Assembly: GCF_005893125.1 (NCBI RefSeq)
Contig: NZ_VCJS01000102.1
Coordinates: 1-44,778 of the forward strand
From: Nonomuraea basaltis
Lineage (GTDB): Bacteria > Actinomycetota > Actinomycetes > Streptosporangiales > Streptosporangiaceae
Length of the DNA: 44,778 nt
Direction of reading: 5' to 3'
Shown here: positions 24,705 to 32,167 of the stretch, in pieces
Position numbering within the stretch: the stretch's first letter is position 1
How the letters are laid out: each line of letters begins with the position of its first letter
Notes under the pieces: generated by a model
The model's input: only the letters and a program-made list of their open reading frames with translations
The model's database searches: none
What the model was told of the DNA's origin: nothing
Translations under genes and position numbers: made by a program

Positions 24705-25258
24705 GGCTGCTGTCCGATCTGGCGCAGATGGTCGGCGAGGCGATGCTGGTTGGCGGCCAGCCGCAGGCACAGGTCGCGCAGAACGACCAGTTCTTCAGGA
24801 GCGAACCCGTGGAACATCGCCCGCATGGCAAGCTGCGACGGCCTGCGGAACGCCTCCATCCACGCCCGCCCGGCAGGTGTGATCTCGGCCAGAACCGAAC
24901 GTCGATCCTTCGGGTCGGGAACCCGGCGGACCAGCCCGTCGTGCTCCAGCGTGTCGACCAAGCCGGTGACGTTGCGGGAGCTGACCCCGGCGGCCCGGGC
25001 CAGCTCGCCGATGCTGATGCCGTGCTCGCTGCTGTTGAGGCGGATCAGCAGGTCGAGCGCGCCCGCGCTGACCCCTCGTCCCTGAGAGCCGTGGGCGCGC
25101 ATGCGCTCGACGGCATGGTTGGCGGTGCGGACAGCGGCGCCCGCCTCGAAGATGAGCAGGTCTCCGTCGCCGTCGGTGAACTGGGTCATCGCGGCCCTGA
25201 CCCGAGGATCGTAGAGGAGGCCGTCAGAGTCGCTCTCATAGATATTTACGTCCTTCAT
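24701..25258 (-). CDS. MarR-family transcriptional regulator
   Basis: A 185-residue winged-helix regulator. The recognition part reads ISIGELARAAGVSSRNVTGL near the middle and the wing RRVPDPKDRRSVLAEITPAG, both typical of MarR. The start at the ATG complementary to 25256-25258 (MKDVNIYESD) is preferred over a 5-codon longer form; neither has a clear ribosome site, so the message may have a very short leader. It leads a unit with SnoaL-like and SRPBCC genes. It probably represses itself through a dyad just upstream (25262-25286) and responds to a small hydrophobic compound. Confidence 0.87.
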   Translation of the reverse strand: MKDVNIYESDSDGLLYDPRVRAAMTQFTDGDGDLLIFEAGAAVRTANHAVERMRAHGSQGRGVSAGALDLLIRLNSSEHGISIGELARAAGVSSRNVTGLVDTLEHDGLVRRVPDPKDRRSVLAEITPAGRAWMEAFRRPSQLAMRAMFHGFAPEELVVLRDLCLRLAANQHRLADHLRQIGQQP

Positions 25259-25261
25259 TAT

Positions 25262-25286
25262 GAAGTAGCACAATAGTACGTGCTTC
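25262..25286. promoter_or_regulatory. Possible MarR operator dyad
   Basis: GAAG-TA-GCAC at 25262-25271 is mirrored by GTGC-TTC at 25280-25286 with an AT-rich centre, directly upstream of the MarR start. The halves are offset by two bases, so the symmetry is imperfect. Confidence 0.35.
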
Positions 25287-25302
25287 CATACTTTGCCAAT
25301 CC

Positions 25303-25932
25303 ATGGCGCATCAGGAGCTTCTCGAGCACGTCACCGCCCATGCCGATGCCATCCGGCTCGGCGATCCGCTCGACCCGATGACTCAATTCGGCGCCGTCAT
25401 CGACCACGACAGCCGGGACAGCGTCCTCGCCCACGTGCATGAAGCCCTGCAGACCGGTGGGCGGCTCCTGCGCGGAGGTCATGCCGCCCGCGAGGACACA
25501 GGCGGTGCCTATGTCCAGCCGACCATCATCGACAGGGTCGCCAACACCACCCGGCCGGGCCAGGACGAGGTGTTCGGCCCGGTGCTCGCCGTCATCGAGT
25601 TCGACGGACCCGACCAGGCCATCGAGCTGGCCAACGCCTCGGCTTACGGCTTGGCCGCCGGGGTGTGGACCGCCAGCATCGACGTGGCTCTCACCGCCGC
25701 GAAGCGGCTGCGGGCCGGGACCGTCTGGATCAACAATTTCGACGACAGCGACATCACCACCCCTTGGGGCGGGTTCAAACAGTCGGGCATCGGGCGCGAC
25801 AAATCGCTGCATGCTTTGGACAAGTACACCGAACTGAAATCCACCTGGATCAGCATCAGGTCCCCGGAAGAGACGTCGAGCAGGCCCCGTAGCCTCGCAG
25901 GGTCACGCGGTCGGCCACACCCCGGCGTCTGA
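25303..25932 (+). pseudogene. C-terminal part of a PuuC-type aldehyde dehydrogenase
   Basis: About 185 codons match the last third of gamma-glutamyl-gamma-aminobutyraldehyde dehydrogenases (PuuC). Key parts are GDPLDPMTQFGAVID, DEVFGPVLAVIEF, AYGLAAGVWT and the diagnostic end GFKQSGIGRDKSLHAL then TELKSTWIS. The catalytic Cys and general-base Glu lie upstream in the family and are missing, so it cannot be active. After the natural end the frame runs on for about 24 unrelated codons. An internal piece of a similar gene is at 23465, with a 1.7-kb block on the other strand between. No ribosome site precedes the ATG. Confidence 0.8.
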
Positions 25933-26021
25933 TCGTCGCTAGGGCCGGCTGTGACGTGCCACGGTTAATGTCGCCGCGCTCTTGTCGTGGTGGTTCGGCT
26001 GCTGGTTGATGGACTGAGCCG

Positions 26022-26060
26022 GATCACGATAGTTGGAACCTGCTCACGCTTGTTGGAACC
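26022..26060. repeat. Two 19-bp direct repeats, transposon-end-like
   Basis: GATCACGATAGTTGGAACC (26022-26040) and GCTCACGCTTGTTGGAACC (26042-26060) differ at four positions and are spaced by one base. Direct repeats of about 20 bp with a conserved end are typical of transposase-binding sites at the ends of IS21-like and related elements. No transposase gene adjoins them, so this would be an orphan end. Confidence 0.5.
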
Positions 26061-26089
26061 GGTGGGTAGGCGGGCTTTCTGTCACTGTG

Positions 26090-26111
26090 ACCGCCATCTA
26101 TAGATGGCGGT
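26090..26111. repeat. 22-bp perfect palindrome
   Basis: ACCGCCATCTA is followed directly by its reverse complement, with no spacer. It lies 29 bp after the two direct repeats and 64 bp past the 3' end of the unknown gene at 26175. It could be an operator, a target-site hot spot or part of the same mobile-element end. Confidence 0.6.
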
Positions 26112-26174
26112 TCCCAGCTGTTGTTGGCGGGGAGCCTGGCGCCGCGGACGATCGAGTGAGGCCAAGCTCCGTGT

Positions 26175-26771
26175 TCATGCCCGGAAGCCGGGGGTGGGCC
26201 GAGTCCAGAGGGTGAGGTCGCTGCTGGTAGCGACGGCGAGGGTGAGGCCCGAGGGCGAGAATCCGGCGGCGCGGAATGTGGAGTAGTCGGAGTGGAAGAT
26301 GTGCCACCAGCCTTGTCCCGGTGGGTCCTTGTAGATGTCGCCGCCCGCAGATAGCAGGGCGCGGTCGTTGGGCCATTCGGGACTGACGACGTCGAGGCCC
26401 CAGCCGTCCGAAGTGGTGCTGTGAAGGCCGCCACCGAAGAGGCCGGCAATGTGCACCCGAGTGCCTGCGATTGGCCCGAGACCGGGGCAGGTGAGGTCTG
26501 GGGAGGCGTCGGGTGTGCTGGTGTCGGGGTCGGGATCACGATCTCGGGCAATCTTCTCGCCGGTGACCGCGTCGAAGAGCCCGTGGCCGTCGTTGGAGAC
26601 GACCATGACCAGATCTCGTCTGCTCTCTGGATGGACGGCGAAGCCGATGCCCAGCAGGCCACCGATGGGCGTTCTGTTGTCCAGCACCGGTTGCCAGGGC
26701 GCCGGCACCTGGACGACGGGAGCAGCCAGAAGGTGCCGGCGCAACCGTTGCTGATAGTCCGAGATCAACAC
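26175..26771 (-). CDS. Conserved actinobacterial protein of unknown function
   Basis: A 198-residue protein without signal peptide. It looks beta-rich, with repeated short strands reminiscent of propeller blades (PIGGLLGIGFAVHPESRRDL, GLFDAVTGEKIARD, FSPSGLTLAVATSSDLTLW). A Trp-rich centre includes GQGWWHIFHSDYS. Similar proteins occur in Streptomyces and Nonomuraea, but I know no function. The start (MLISDYQQRLRRHLL) gives an amphipathic first helix; a slightly longer start is possible. It stands alone between remnants. Confidence 0.65.
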   Translation of the reverse strand: MLISDYQQRLRRHLLAAPVVQVPAPWQPVLDNRTPIGGLLGIGFAVHPESRRDLVMVVSNDGHGLFDAVTGEKIARDRDPDPDTSTPDASPDLTCPGLGPIAGTRVHIAGLFGGGLHSTTSDGWGLDVVSPEWPNDRALLSAGGDIYKDPPGQGWWHIFHSDYSTFRAAGFSPSGLTLAVATSSDLTLWTRPTPGFRA

Positions 26772-26832
26772 ATCCCCCTATGCGGCGGCGATCCTTGATC
26801 AGGTACGAATCCGCCAATTAAACCTGAGGGCG

Positions 26833-27243
26833 GTGCTCTCGCTTCGTTCGCCTGCCCACTTGCTCACGTTGCAGGACCCGAAGCAGTTCCTCTTCTTCAC
26901 CAGGACCCGCAACGGGCGTCGGGCCGGCAAGGAGTTCCTGGCACGCCTGAAGGAACGCACCGACAACCGGGATGAGGCGATCTCCCTCAAGTCCTACTTC
27001 GCCCAGCTCACGGCCATCCACCGCTGGGGGCTGGAGCAGCCGTCAGACCTCTCCGTCATTCGCCAGCCCGTGCTCGTCGCGAACGGCGAGAGCGACAGGA
27101 TGGTGCCGACGAAGAATTCGGCAGACCTGGCTCGACGCCTGCCGGACAGTGAGCTGGTGATCTACCCCGACGCCGGCCACGGCGGCATCTTCCAGTTTTA
27201 CGGGCAGTTCATCGGAAAGGCCCTCGAATTCCTCCAGCGGTAA
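26833..27243 (+). pseudogene. Alpha/beta hydrolase lacking its N-terminal half
   Basis: About 136 codons match the second half of an alpha/beta hydrolase: a lid region, then PVLVANGESDRMVPTKNS with the acid residue, and IYPDAGHGGIFQF with the catalytic His. The oxyanion strand and nucleophilic Ser (GxSxG), which should lie 100 residues earlier, are missing, and the preceding 60 bp does not restore them. The intact relative at 32168 shows the same ending (YPDAGHGAQFQ) and what is lost. Not active as a hydrolase. Confidence 0.7.
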
Positions 27244-27482
27244 CACCCGAGGAGGAGGCGACCCCTTCGCCCACGACAGTCGCGGTCGAGGGGGCCGACC
27301 TCGCAGAATCCGCACGACCGGTCGTCAGCCCCGCCTGCTTGAGCCGTGCGCGTTCCGCCGCAGGCAAGTGGCCGAAGCTCTGCCGCCGTGTCGATCCTCG
27401 ACAGCCGAGCCAGGAAGGCGCGGCGCCTCCGGGCGCCCAGCCTTTCCGCCGCTGCGGCGCCGTGGAACGCCGCGAATGTTGC

Positions 27483-28055
27483 TCAGCGAAGGAATGTGAG
27501 GGCGTTCTGGATACCCTGTTCGAGGACCTCGTCGGCGAGCTTCGGGTCGGACAGGGCACGCGACAACTGCAGCGTTCCCACCGCCATCGTGAAAAGCCCG
27601 AGCGCCTTTCCGTACGCGGACTGCGGATCGTCAGGAGCCAGGCGGGCGGCGATCTCGTCCACGATGGCCCGCGCACCGTCGGTGTAGGCGTGCTTGGTTG
27701 CGGTCGCGCAGCGCCCGATCTCGTCGAGCAGAGCGGCCGAAGCGCATCCGGCGCCGGGATGGTCCCGGTGCTGAGGCGACAGGTAATCGCGTAGGAACTC
27801 CTCCAGTCCCGCTCGGCCGGGCGGCAGCGTGCTGAACGTCTCGGCCTGGGTACGCAACTGGTCGGCAACGACCCTGGCGACCAGATCATCCTTGGACGTG
27901 AAGTGGGCGTAGAACGCGCCGTTGGTCAGCCCCGCGTCCGCCATCAGCGTGGCGACGCCGGAGCCGTCGATTCCGTCCTGCTTGAACCGGTGGCCGGCCG
28001 TCTCGATGATCCGCTGCCGCGTCGCCTCCTTGTGCTCCTTGCTATAGCGCGCCAC
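27483..28055 (-). CDS. TetR-family regulator, copy 1 of a paralogous pair
   Basis: A 190-residue TetR regulator. The helix-turn-helix spans about 14-60, with RIIETAGHRFK, GVATLMADAGLTNGAFYAHF and the usual SKDDL. The C-terminal half is a helical ligand domain with AGCASAALLDEIGRC. The GTG at 28055 (complement) is chosen because GGAGGAG lies seven bases upstream and the paralogue at 33823 starts at the same residue; a 14-codon longer form has no ribosome site. The two paralogues are identical at well over half of positions. A palindrome-containing site, ATTACGATCG, lies 70 bp upstream and recurs at the SDR promoter. Confidence 0.88.
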   Translation of the reverse strand: MARYSKEHKEATRQRIIETAGHRFKQDGIDGSGVATLMADAGLTNGAFYAHFTSKDDLVARVVADQLRTQAETFSTLPPGRAGLEEFLRDYLSPQHRDHPGAGCASAALLDEIGRCATATKHAYTDGARAIVDEIAARLAPDDPQSAYGKALGLFTMAVGTLQLSRALSDPKLADEVLEQGIQNALTFLR

Positions 28056-28119
28056 AGGGCTCCTCCATTCGCTCGGCAAGACCATCGCCTCACCCATCGT
28101 AGATCATCGCCTGACGTAT

Positions 28120-28134
28120 GTAATATTACGATCG
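28120..28134. promoter_or_regulatory. Putative TetR operator upstream of copy 1
   Basis: GTAATATTAC is a 10-bp perfect palindrome, overlapped by ATTACGATCG at 28125-28134. The latter 10-mer recurs exactly at 30421, in front of the SDR gene, and with one change at 33746, in front of the paralogous TetR gene. Confidence 0.5.
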
Positions 28135-28598
28135 GCACGCAAGGTGATGAGCGACCCTCTCCGCTCTATGTATCGATCGACGTCATTGGCCCGCTTAGTG
28201 GGGCGCGGAGTTGATCCGAAACAGCGCGACGAGTTGACAAGAAGTGAAGGTCGCCAGGGGTACGCAGAGGGTGTGCAGGTAAGGGCGTGTCTACGGCAAG
28301 CGTGCCGTGCAAGGCCACGGCCGTTGCCTGTGCTTCGGGCGTCGGTGGCGGGTTGGTCGGCGTGTGCCGTGATGGACGGGGCCATCTGGTCCCGCCGGGC
28401 GGCGGCGCGTCCGAGTCGTGCCACACATGATCTGATCAATCAATGACCCACCGGCCGCCGCCTTGCAGACACAGGTCCACGGCGCCTTGTCACTTTCCGT
28501 AGGTTGGTCGGCGCGCCGGCCCGGAGGGCGTACGTACTTGGCGGCGCGGGCCACGGAGCCGACGCCCGTGACGTCAAGTTGCAACGGGACTCTTCTGC
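28135..28598. other. Intergenic region, about 460 bp
   Basis: No recognisable gene. A plus-strand frame at 28144-28446 (100 codons, MSDPLRSMYRST...) has no ribosome site, mixed codon bias and no known family. The GC-rich last 150 bp before the esterase stop also shows nothing I recognise. In view of the neighbours, it may be eroded mobile or gene sequence. Confidence 0.5.
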
Positions 28599-29510
28599 TC
28601 AGGCACCGAGATGCCGGCGCAGCCACTGACCCATCTGCTCGATCGCCTGGTCCACCTCGGGCACGCGCCCGGCAGCCAGGATGAAAGAGTGCTGGCCCTC
28701 GGGCATCGGGTGGACCTCGGAGGTGACCTTGAAGTCCGCGAGCCGGCGCCCGAAGTCGGCGCCGTCTCCGGCGAGGGTCTCGTAATCGCCGTAGTAAACG
28801 CTCGTGGGCGGCAGGCCGGTCAGATCGGCGTTCACGATGCTGATCTCGGGGTCGGCGAAGTCCACGGCGGGGTCCTGCAGCCACGCACCCCGGAAGAGCT
28901 CGAGCGTGCCCCGGCTGAGCATCTTGTCATGTTCCTCGTTCTCGTCCACCTTCATGTTCTGGATGGTGAGGTCGGTCCACGGCGAGATGCTGACGATCGC
29001 ACCCGGGGTCGCCTCGCCCTTGGCGAGCAGGCGCAGCGGCAGCATGACCGCGAGGGTGCCTCCGATGGAGTGGCCCGTGCTGCCGATGTTCCGCGGCTCA
29101 TATCCCTGTGAGAGCAGCCACCGGTAGGCCGTCTCGGCGTCGTCGAGCTGCGCCGGATACGGGTGCTCGGGCGCCAGGCGGAAGTCCACGACGAGCGAGC
29201 GAACTCCTGCCGCCTTCGCGATGTGACCGGCGGCCTTGCGGTCCGAATGCATCGAGGCGGTGACCGAACCGCCGAAATGGAAGTGGAGCAGCGCTCGGTC
29301 GGGGTCGGCGCCCTCGGGGATGCACCACAGGGCGGGGACGCCGTTCGCGTCCACCTCGGCGTAGGTGACGCCTTCCGGCTCGGTCGAGGCCAGATGGTGC
29401 GTCTCGACGATGTCGCGGACGATGGCCAGGTCGAGGCCGGGTGTCGAGGACTTCGCGCGCACTCCTTCAAGGAACTGTGCGAACTGCTGTGCTTCTGGAC
29501 TGATTCCCAT
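28599..29510 (-). CDS. HSL-type alpha/beta hydrolase (esterase)
   Basis: A 303-residue esterase of the hormone-sensitive-lipase type. The oxyanion motif is HFGG (78-81) rather than the usual HGGG, and the nucleophile elbow is GHSIGG (Ser148) rather than GDSAGG. FRLAPEHPYPAQLDDA is the conserved family segment. The acid is in YGDYETL and the histidine in GQHSF near the C-terminus. It is probably cytosolic and hydrolyses short-chain esters. It lies 72 bp downstream of the SDR gene on the same strand and may share its promoter, hence possibly the same TetR control. Confidence 0.88.
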   Translation of the reverse strand: MGISPEAQQFAQFLEGVRAKSSTPGLDLAIVRDIVETHHLASTEPEGVTYAEVDANGVPALWCIPEGADPDRALLHFHFGGSVTASMHSDRKAAGHIAKAAGVRSLVVDFRLAPEHPYPAQLDDAETAYRWLLSQGYEPRNIGSTGHSIGGTLAVMLPLRLLAKGEATPGAIVSISPWTDLTIQNMKVDENEEHDKMLSRGTLELFRGAWLQDPAVDFADPEISIVNADLTGLPPTSVYYGDYETLAGDGADFGRRLADFKVTSEVHPMPEGQHSFILAAGRVPEVDQAIEQMGQWLRRHLGA

Positions 29511-29582
29511 GATGATGCTCCTTTTCAGGTCAGCGCTGCGTGCGCTTCTCGCTCGCAGTCAGGTCGATGTGCTGGGGCGACG

Positions 29583-30398
29583 TCAACCGGGCATCCGGTT
29601 GAGTTTGCGGATCTGCTTGTCGAAGACCCCGGCGGGGACGAGGCGGCGCGCTGTGCTGACGCGTGAGGCAAGCGGGCCGGCGGTGTAGCGCAGCTTCGGC
29701 TTCGGGTCGGTGGCTGCCGTGACGATCACCTTGGCGACGACGGCGGGGTCGTCGCCGTCCTTCATCGCCGCTGCGATCACCTCGTCGAAGATGCGCCGCC
29801 GCTCCGCGTACAGAGGCAGCGGGGTGTCGGGCTGCGCGGCGTTGGCGTCGAAGCCGGTCTTGGTGTAGGCGGGCTGGACGAGGAGGACGCGGACGCCGTG
29901 CTCGCGGACCTCGTGGTCCAAGGACTCGGAGTAGCCCTCGATCGCGTGCTTCGCCGCGACGTAGAGGGCCATGTAGGGCTGGGGGGTGATCCCGAGGACG
30001 GACGAGATGTTGATGATGCGTCCGCCTCCCTGAGCGCGCATGTGCGGCAGGACGGCCTTCGTCATGCGGATGACGCCGAAGACGTTGATGTTGAAGATGC
30101 TCTGGGCCTGGGCGACGGAGTTTTCCTCGACGGCACCGGCTGAGCCGATACCGGCGTTGTTGACGAGGACGTCGATCCGCCCGAACCGGTCGATCACCTG
30201 CTGGACTGCAGCGGCGGCGGATTCGTCACCGGCCACGTCGAGGTCGAGATACGTCACACCGGCGGGCGGGGTGAGTCCCGAGGTCTTCCGGCCGGTGCCG
30301 ATCACCTCGAAACCCGCTGCGACGAGGGCGCGGGCCGTTGTCTTGCCGATACCCGATGACGCTCCCGTCACGAGTGCTACCGGCCGGGTTGTCGCCAT
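29583..30398 (-). CDS. Short-chain dehydrogenase/reductase (SDR)
   Basis: A 271-residue classical SDR: cofactor motif TGASSGIGKT (11-20), NNAG, the catalytic Ser in INISSVLG and YVAAK with the Tyr and Lys. The C-terminal extension (KLRYTAGPLASRVSTARRLVP) is like that of oxidoreductases of the sniffer/retinol-dehydrogenase-like group. It is an NAD(P)-dependent alcohol/ketone oxidoreductase of unknown substrate. Start: ATG complementary to 30396-30398, AGGAG at good spacing; a GTG one codon upstream is possible. The promoter has an ATTACG...CGTAAT dyad (30421-30449), and a decayed TetR start lies divergently beyond it. Confidence 0.9.
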   Translation of the reverse strand: MATTRPVALVTGASSGIGKTTARALVAAGFEVIGTGRKTSGLTPPAGVTYLDLDVAGDESAAAAVQQVIDRFGRIDVLVNNAGIGSAGAVEENSVAQAQSIFNINVFGVIRMTKAVLPHMRAQGGGRIINISSVLGITPQPYMALYVAAKHAIEGYSESLDHEVREHGVRVLLVQPAYTKTGFDANAAQPDTPLPLYAERRRIFDEVIAAAMKDGDDPAVVAKVIVTAATDPKPKLRYTAGPLASRVSTARRLVPAGVFDKQIRKLNRMPG

Positions 30399-30420
30399 CA
30401 CAGGCTCCTTGCATCATTGG

Positions 30421-30449
30421 ATTACGATCGTTTGTCTTATGACCGTAAT
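30421..30449. promoter_or_regulatory. Putative TetR operator in SDR promoter
   Basis: ATTACG at 30421-30426 and CGTAAT at 30444-30449 form an inverted repeat with 17 bp between. The left half extends to ATTACGATCG, identical to 28125-28134 upstream of TetR copy 1. It lies 23 bp upstream of the SDR start. Confidence 0.5.
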
Positions 30450-30506
30450 GCTATAGAGAAGAGCGGCGGATGGCAAGTGGGTCACCTCCGGCGACCGGAG
30501 AACCAT

Positions 30507-30533
30507 GTGGTGCGGTACGGGAAAGGACAAGGT
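30507..30533 (+). pseudogene. Decayed start of a divergent TetR gene
   Basis: GTGGTGCGGTAC at 30507-30518, followed by codons reading GKGQ, parallels the start of TetR copy 2 (GTGGTGCGGTAC then RKEHKQ) at 33823. Both lie a similar distance past an ATTACG-type site. After these few codons similarity ends. Short, so tentative. Confidence 0.4.
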
Positions 30534-30699
30534 TCGGCGGTCGCCCCCGTAGCGTGGATCGGCCGCCGGGTCAGTTGCGTACCCACCCCGTCCCCACGGG
30601 TCGGCACGCGGTGGGACCGTCCTCCTCCGCACTGACCAACGGGCTGTTGCGCAACAGGCCCGTGGACCTGCGTCTACGACCGAAGCGGCCAAGCCTTCG

Positions 30700-31020
30700 T
30701 CAGGCCGCGAAAACCCGGGCCTCGTAGCGGCGCCAGGCGCGTCGGGCGGTGAGGCGCAGCAGCAGACGAAGCGGCGCAGGCGCCTTGGCGAGTGCCTGCG
30801 CGGTGACCTCCGGGTCACCGACCTCCACGTACAGGCCGAAGACCATGGGAAGGTGGTCGGCGACCACACCGGCCCGCTTGCGGTCGCCGTCACCGACGGC
30901 GCCCACCAATGACGCGCCGGAGTCCAGGGCGCGGCGGAACGCGTCATGCGCCATGACCATGTCGCGGACGTCGGTCAGGCAGGGACCGTGCAGGGCGCCT
31001 GGCGTGGCATTCGTACTCAT
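30700..31020 (-). pseudogene. Shortened hemerythrin-like protein
   Basis: A 106-codon frame with GGAG before its ATG. The first 60 codons resemble the start of HHE proteins (DVRDMVMAHDAFRRAL, RAGVVADHLPMVFGL), and the last 30 resemble their C-terminal tail (APLRLLLRLTARRAWRRY). The middle part that would carry the HxxxE iron ligands is replaced by a few residues (YVEVGDPEVT). It looks like an internal in-frame deletion. It could still be expressed, but could not form a normal di-iron site. Confidence 0.5.
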
Positions 31021-31320
31021 CAATCGTCTCCTTCGCGGGGGTCCCATGCCGGAGACACGAGCGCTGCCGGCCTGGTCGTCGCTGTCCATGGGTGGATCGA
31101 GGAGCGTCCACGTCGACCCGTTACGCCAGATCACCGACCGGATCAAAGTCGTCGCCCGGGGCGGACAGCGCTTGCGGCGGCGTGATCCGGTCGTGTGACA
31201 CAGCACCTCGATCCGCCACCGGCATCCGGGCTCGTCGGCCAAGCGCAGCATGTGCAGGGCCTCTGCCATCGGCACGTAGTGCGCGATCGCGTCACGCCTC
31301 ACAGCCCAGTCAGTGATGCC
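31021..31320. other. Intergenic region, 300 bp
   Basis: Between the shortened hemerythrin-like gene and the TetR gene, both on the minus strand. A minus-strand frame runs through (for example AEALHMLRLADEPGCRWRIE) but has no ribosome site or recognisable family. Nothing supported. Confidence 0.4.
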
Positions 31321-31935
31321 TCAAACAGTCTCCGCCCCGGGGTGAAGGCCCTCTCTGATGAGCATCAGCGCCGCCGACTTGGCGAAGTCAAACGCTTGGA
31401 TGTCACCCAGCGAAGTGGCTAGTGCCGTGGCCCCTTCAAAGAGGACGAACAGTTGGCTCGCGAGTTCTTCCGGATCGCGTGCGTCCGCCTCGTGGGCCGT
31501 CCGCAGCAAGCGTCGGCGGAACTCCTGCTTGTGGGCAAGGATGACATTCTGCGCCGGATGCCGAGGCTGTTTGATCTCAACGGCCGCATTATGGAACGGG
31601 CACCCTCTGAACTGTGCTCCCAGAGACGGGGGGTCAAACAGTGCTATGAGACGTTCCCGAGGCGGCAGATCCTCTCGCTCCAATGCGCGTTCGTTGCTAT
31701 CCGGTGCCTGATCGCACCAGGCCAAATAGGCTGCTATTATCTCGTCCTTGTCTTTGAACTCCTCGTAGAGTGTTCGCTTGGAAACGCGCGCGGAGCTCGT
31801 TACGTCACTGACGCTGGTGGCGTGAATTCCGCGATGATAAAAAAGCGCCGCCGCAGACGAAAGAATCCGCTCCCTTGGTGCGCGATTGCGGTAAAGGGGG
31901 TCGAGCGGCGGAGTTGATTCGTGACTTCTGCTCAC
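31321..31935 (-). CDS. TetR-family regulator (third, unrelated copy)
   Basis: A 204-residue TetR protein with helix-turn-helix at about 20-65 (RILSSAAALFYHRGIHATSV then VSKRTLYEEFKDKDE) and a C-terminal domain with FRGCPFHNAAVE, found in a TetR subgroup linked to oxidoreductase or hydrolase control. It is not close to the pair at 27483/33823. Start is a GTG at 31935; a start a little further in is possible. GGTACC sits at 31938-31943 right at its start, and five more lie in the promoter of the alpha/beta hydrolase gene upstream, so that gene may be its target. Confidence 0.85.
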   Translation of the reverse strand: MSRSHESTPPLDPLYRNRAPRERILSSAAALFYHRGIHATSVSDVTSSARVSKRTLYEEFKDKDEIIAAYLAWCDQAPDSNERALEREDLPPRERLIALFDPPSLGAQFRGCPFHNAAVEIKQPRHPAQNVILAHKQEFRRRLLRTAHEADARDPEELASQLFVLFEGATALATSLGDIQAFDFAKSAALMLIREGLHPGAETV

Positions 31936-32167
31936 GTGGTACCCATGGTTCTCGTCGAAAATCGGAATGGCCGCCCCGGTCTCCTCGGCGACGCCGACGC
32001 GTCACCGCGGCCAAGGTCGATTATCGGCTCAGTCCTGGCTCGGCGTGACCGGCCGCCAGGCGCAGGCCACGCTCTCACGATGGCACACTCCCGGCCGGCA
32101 CCGGCGTGCCGTTCGGCACGAGCGGCCCAAGCATCCACGTGGTAGCGCCTCGCCAAGGGAGCGGCTG

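Noticed and set aside
28144..28446. A 100-codon plus-strand frame divergent from TetR copy 1
   Set aside because: It is in the right place for a regulated gene, but has no ribosome site, poor codon bias and no family.
31921..32145. A 74-codon plus-strand frame between TetR and the alpha/beta hydrolase
   Set aside because: No ribosome site or family; Arg/Ala/Pro-rich as expected for random high-GC sequence.
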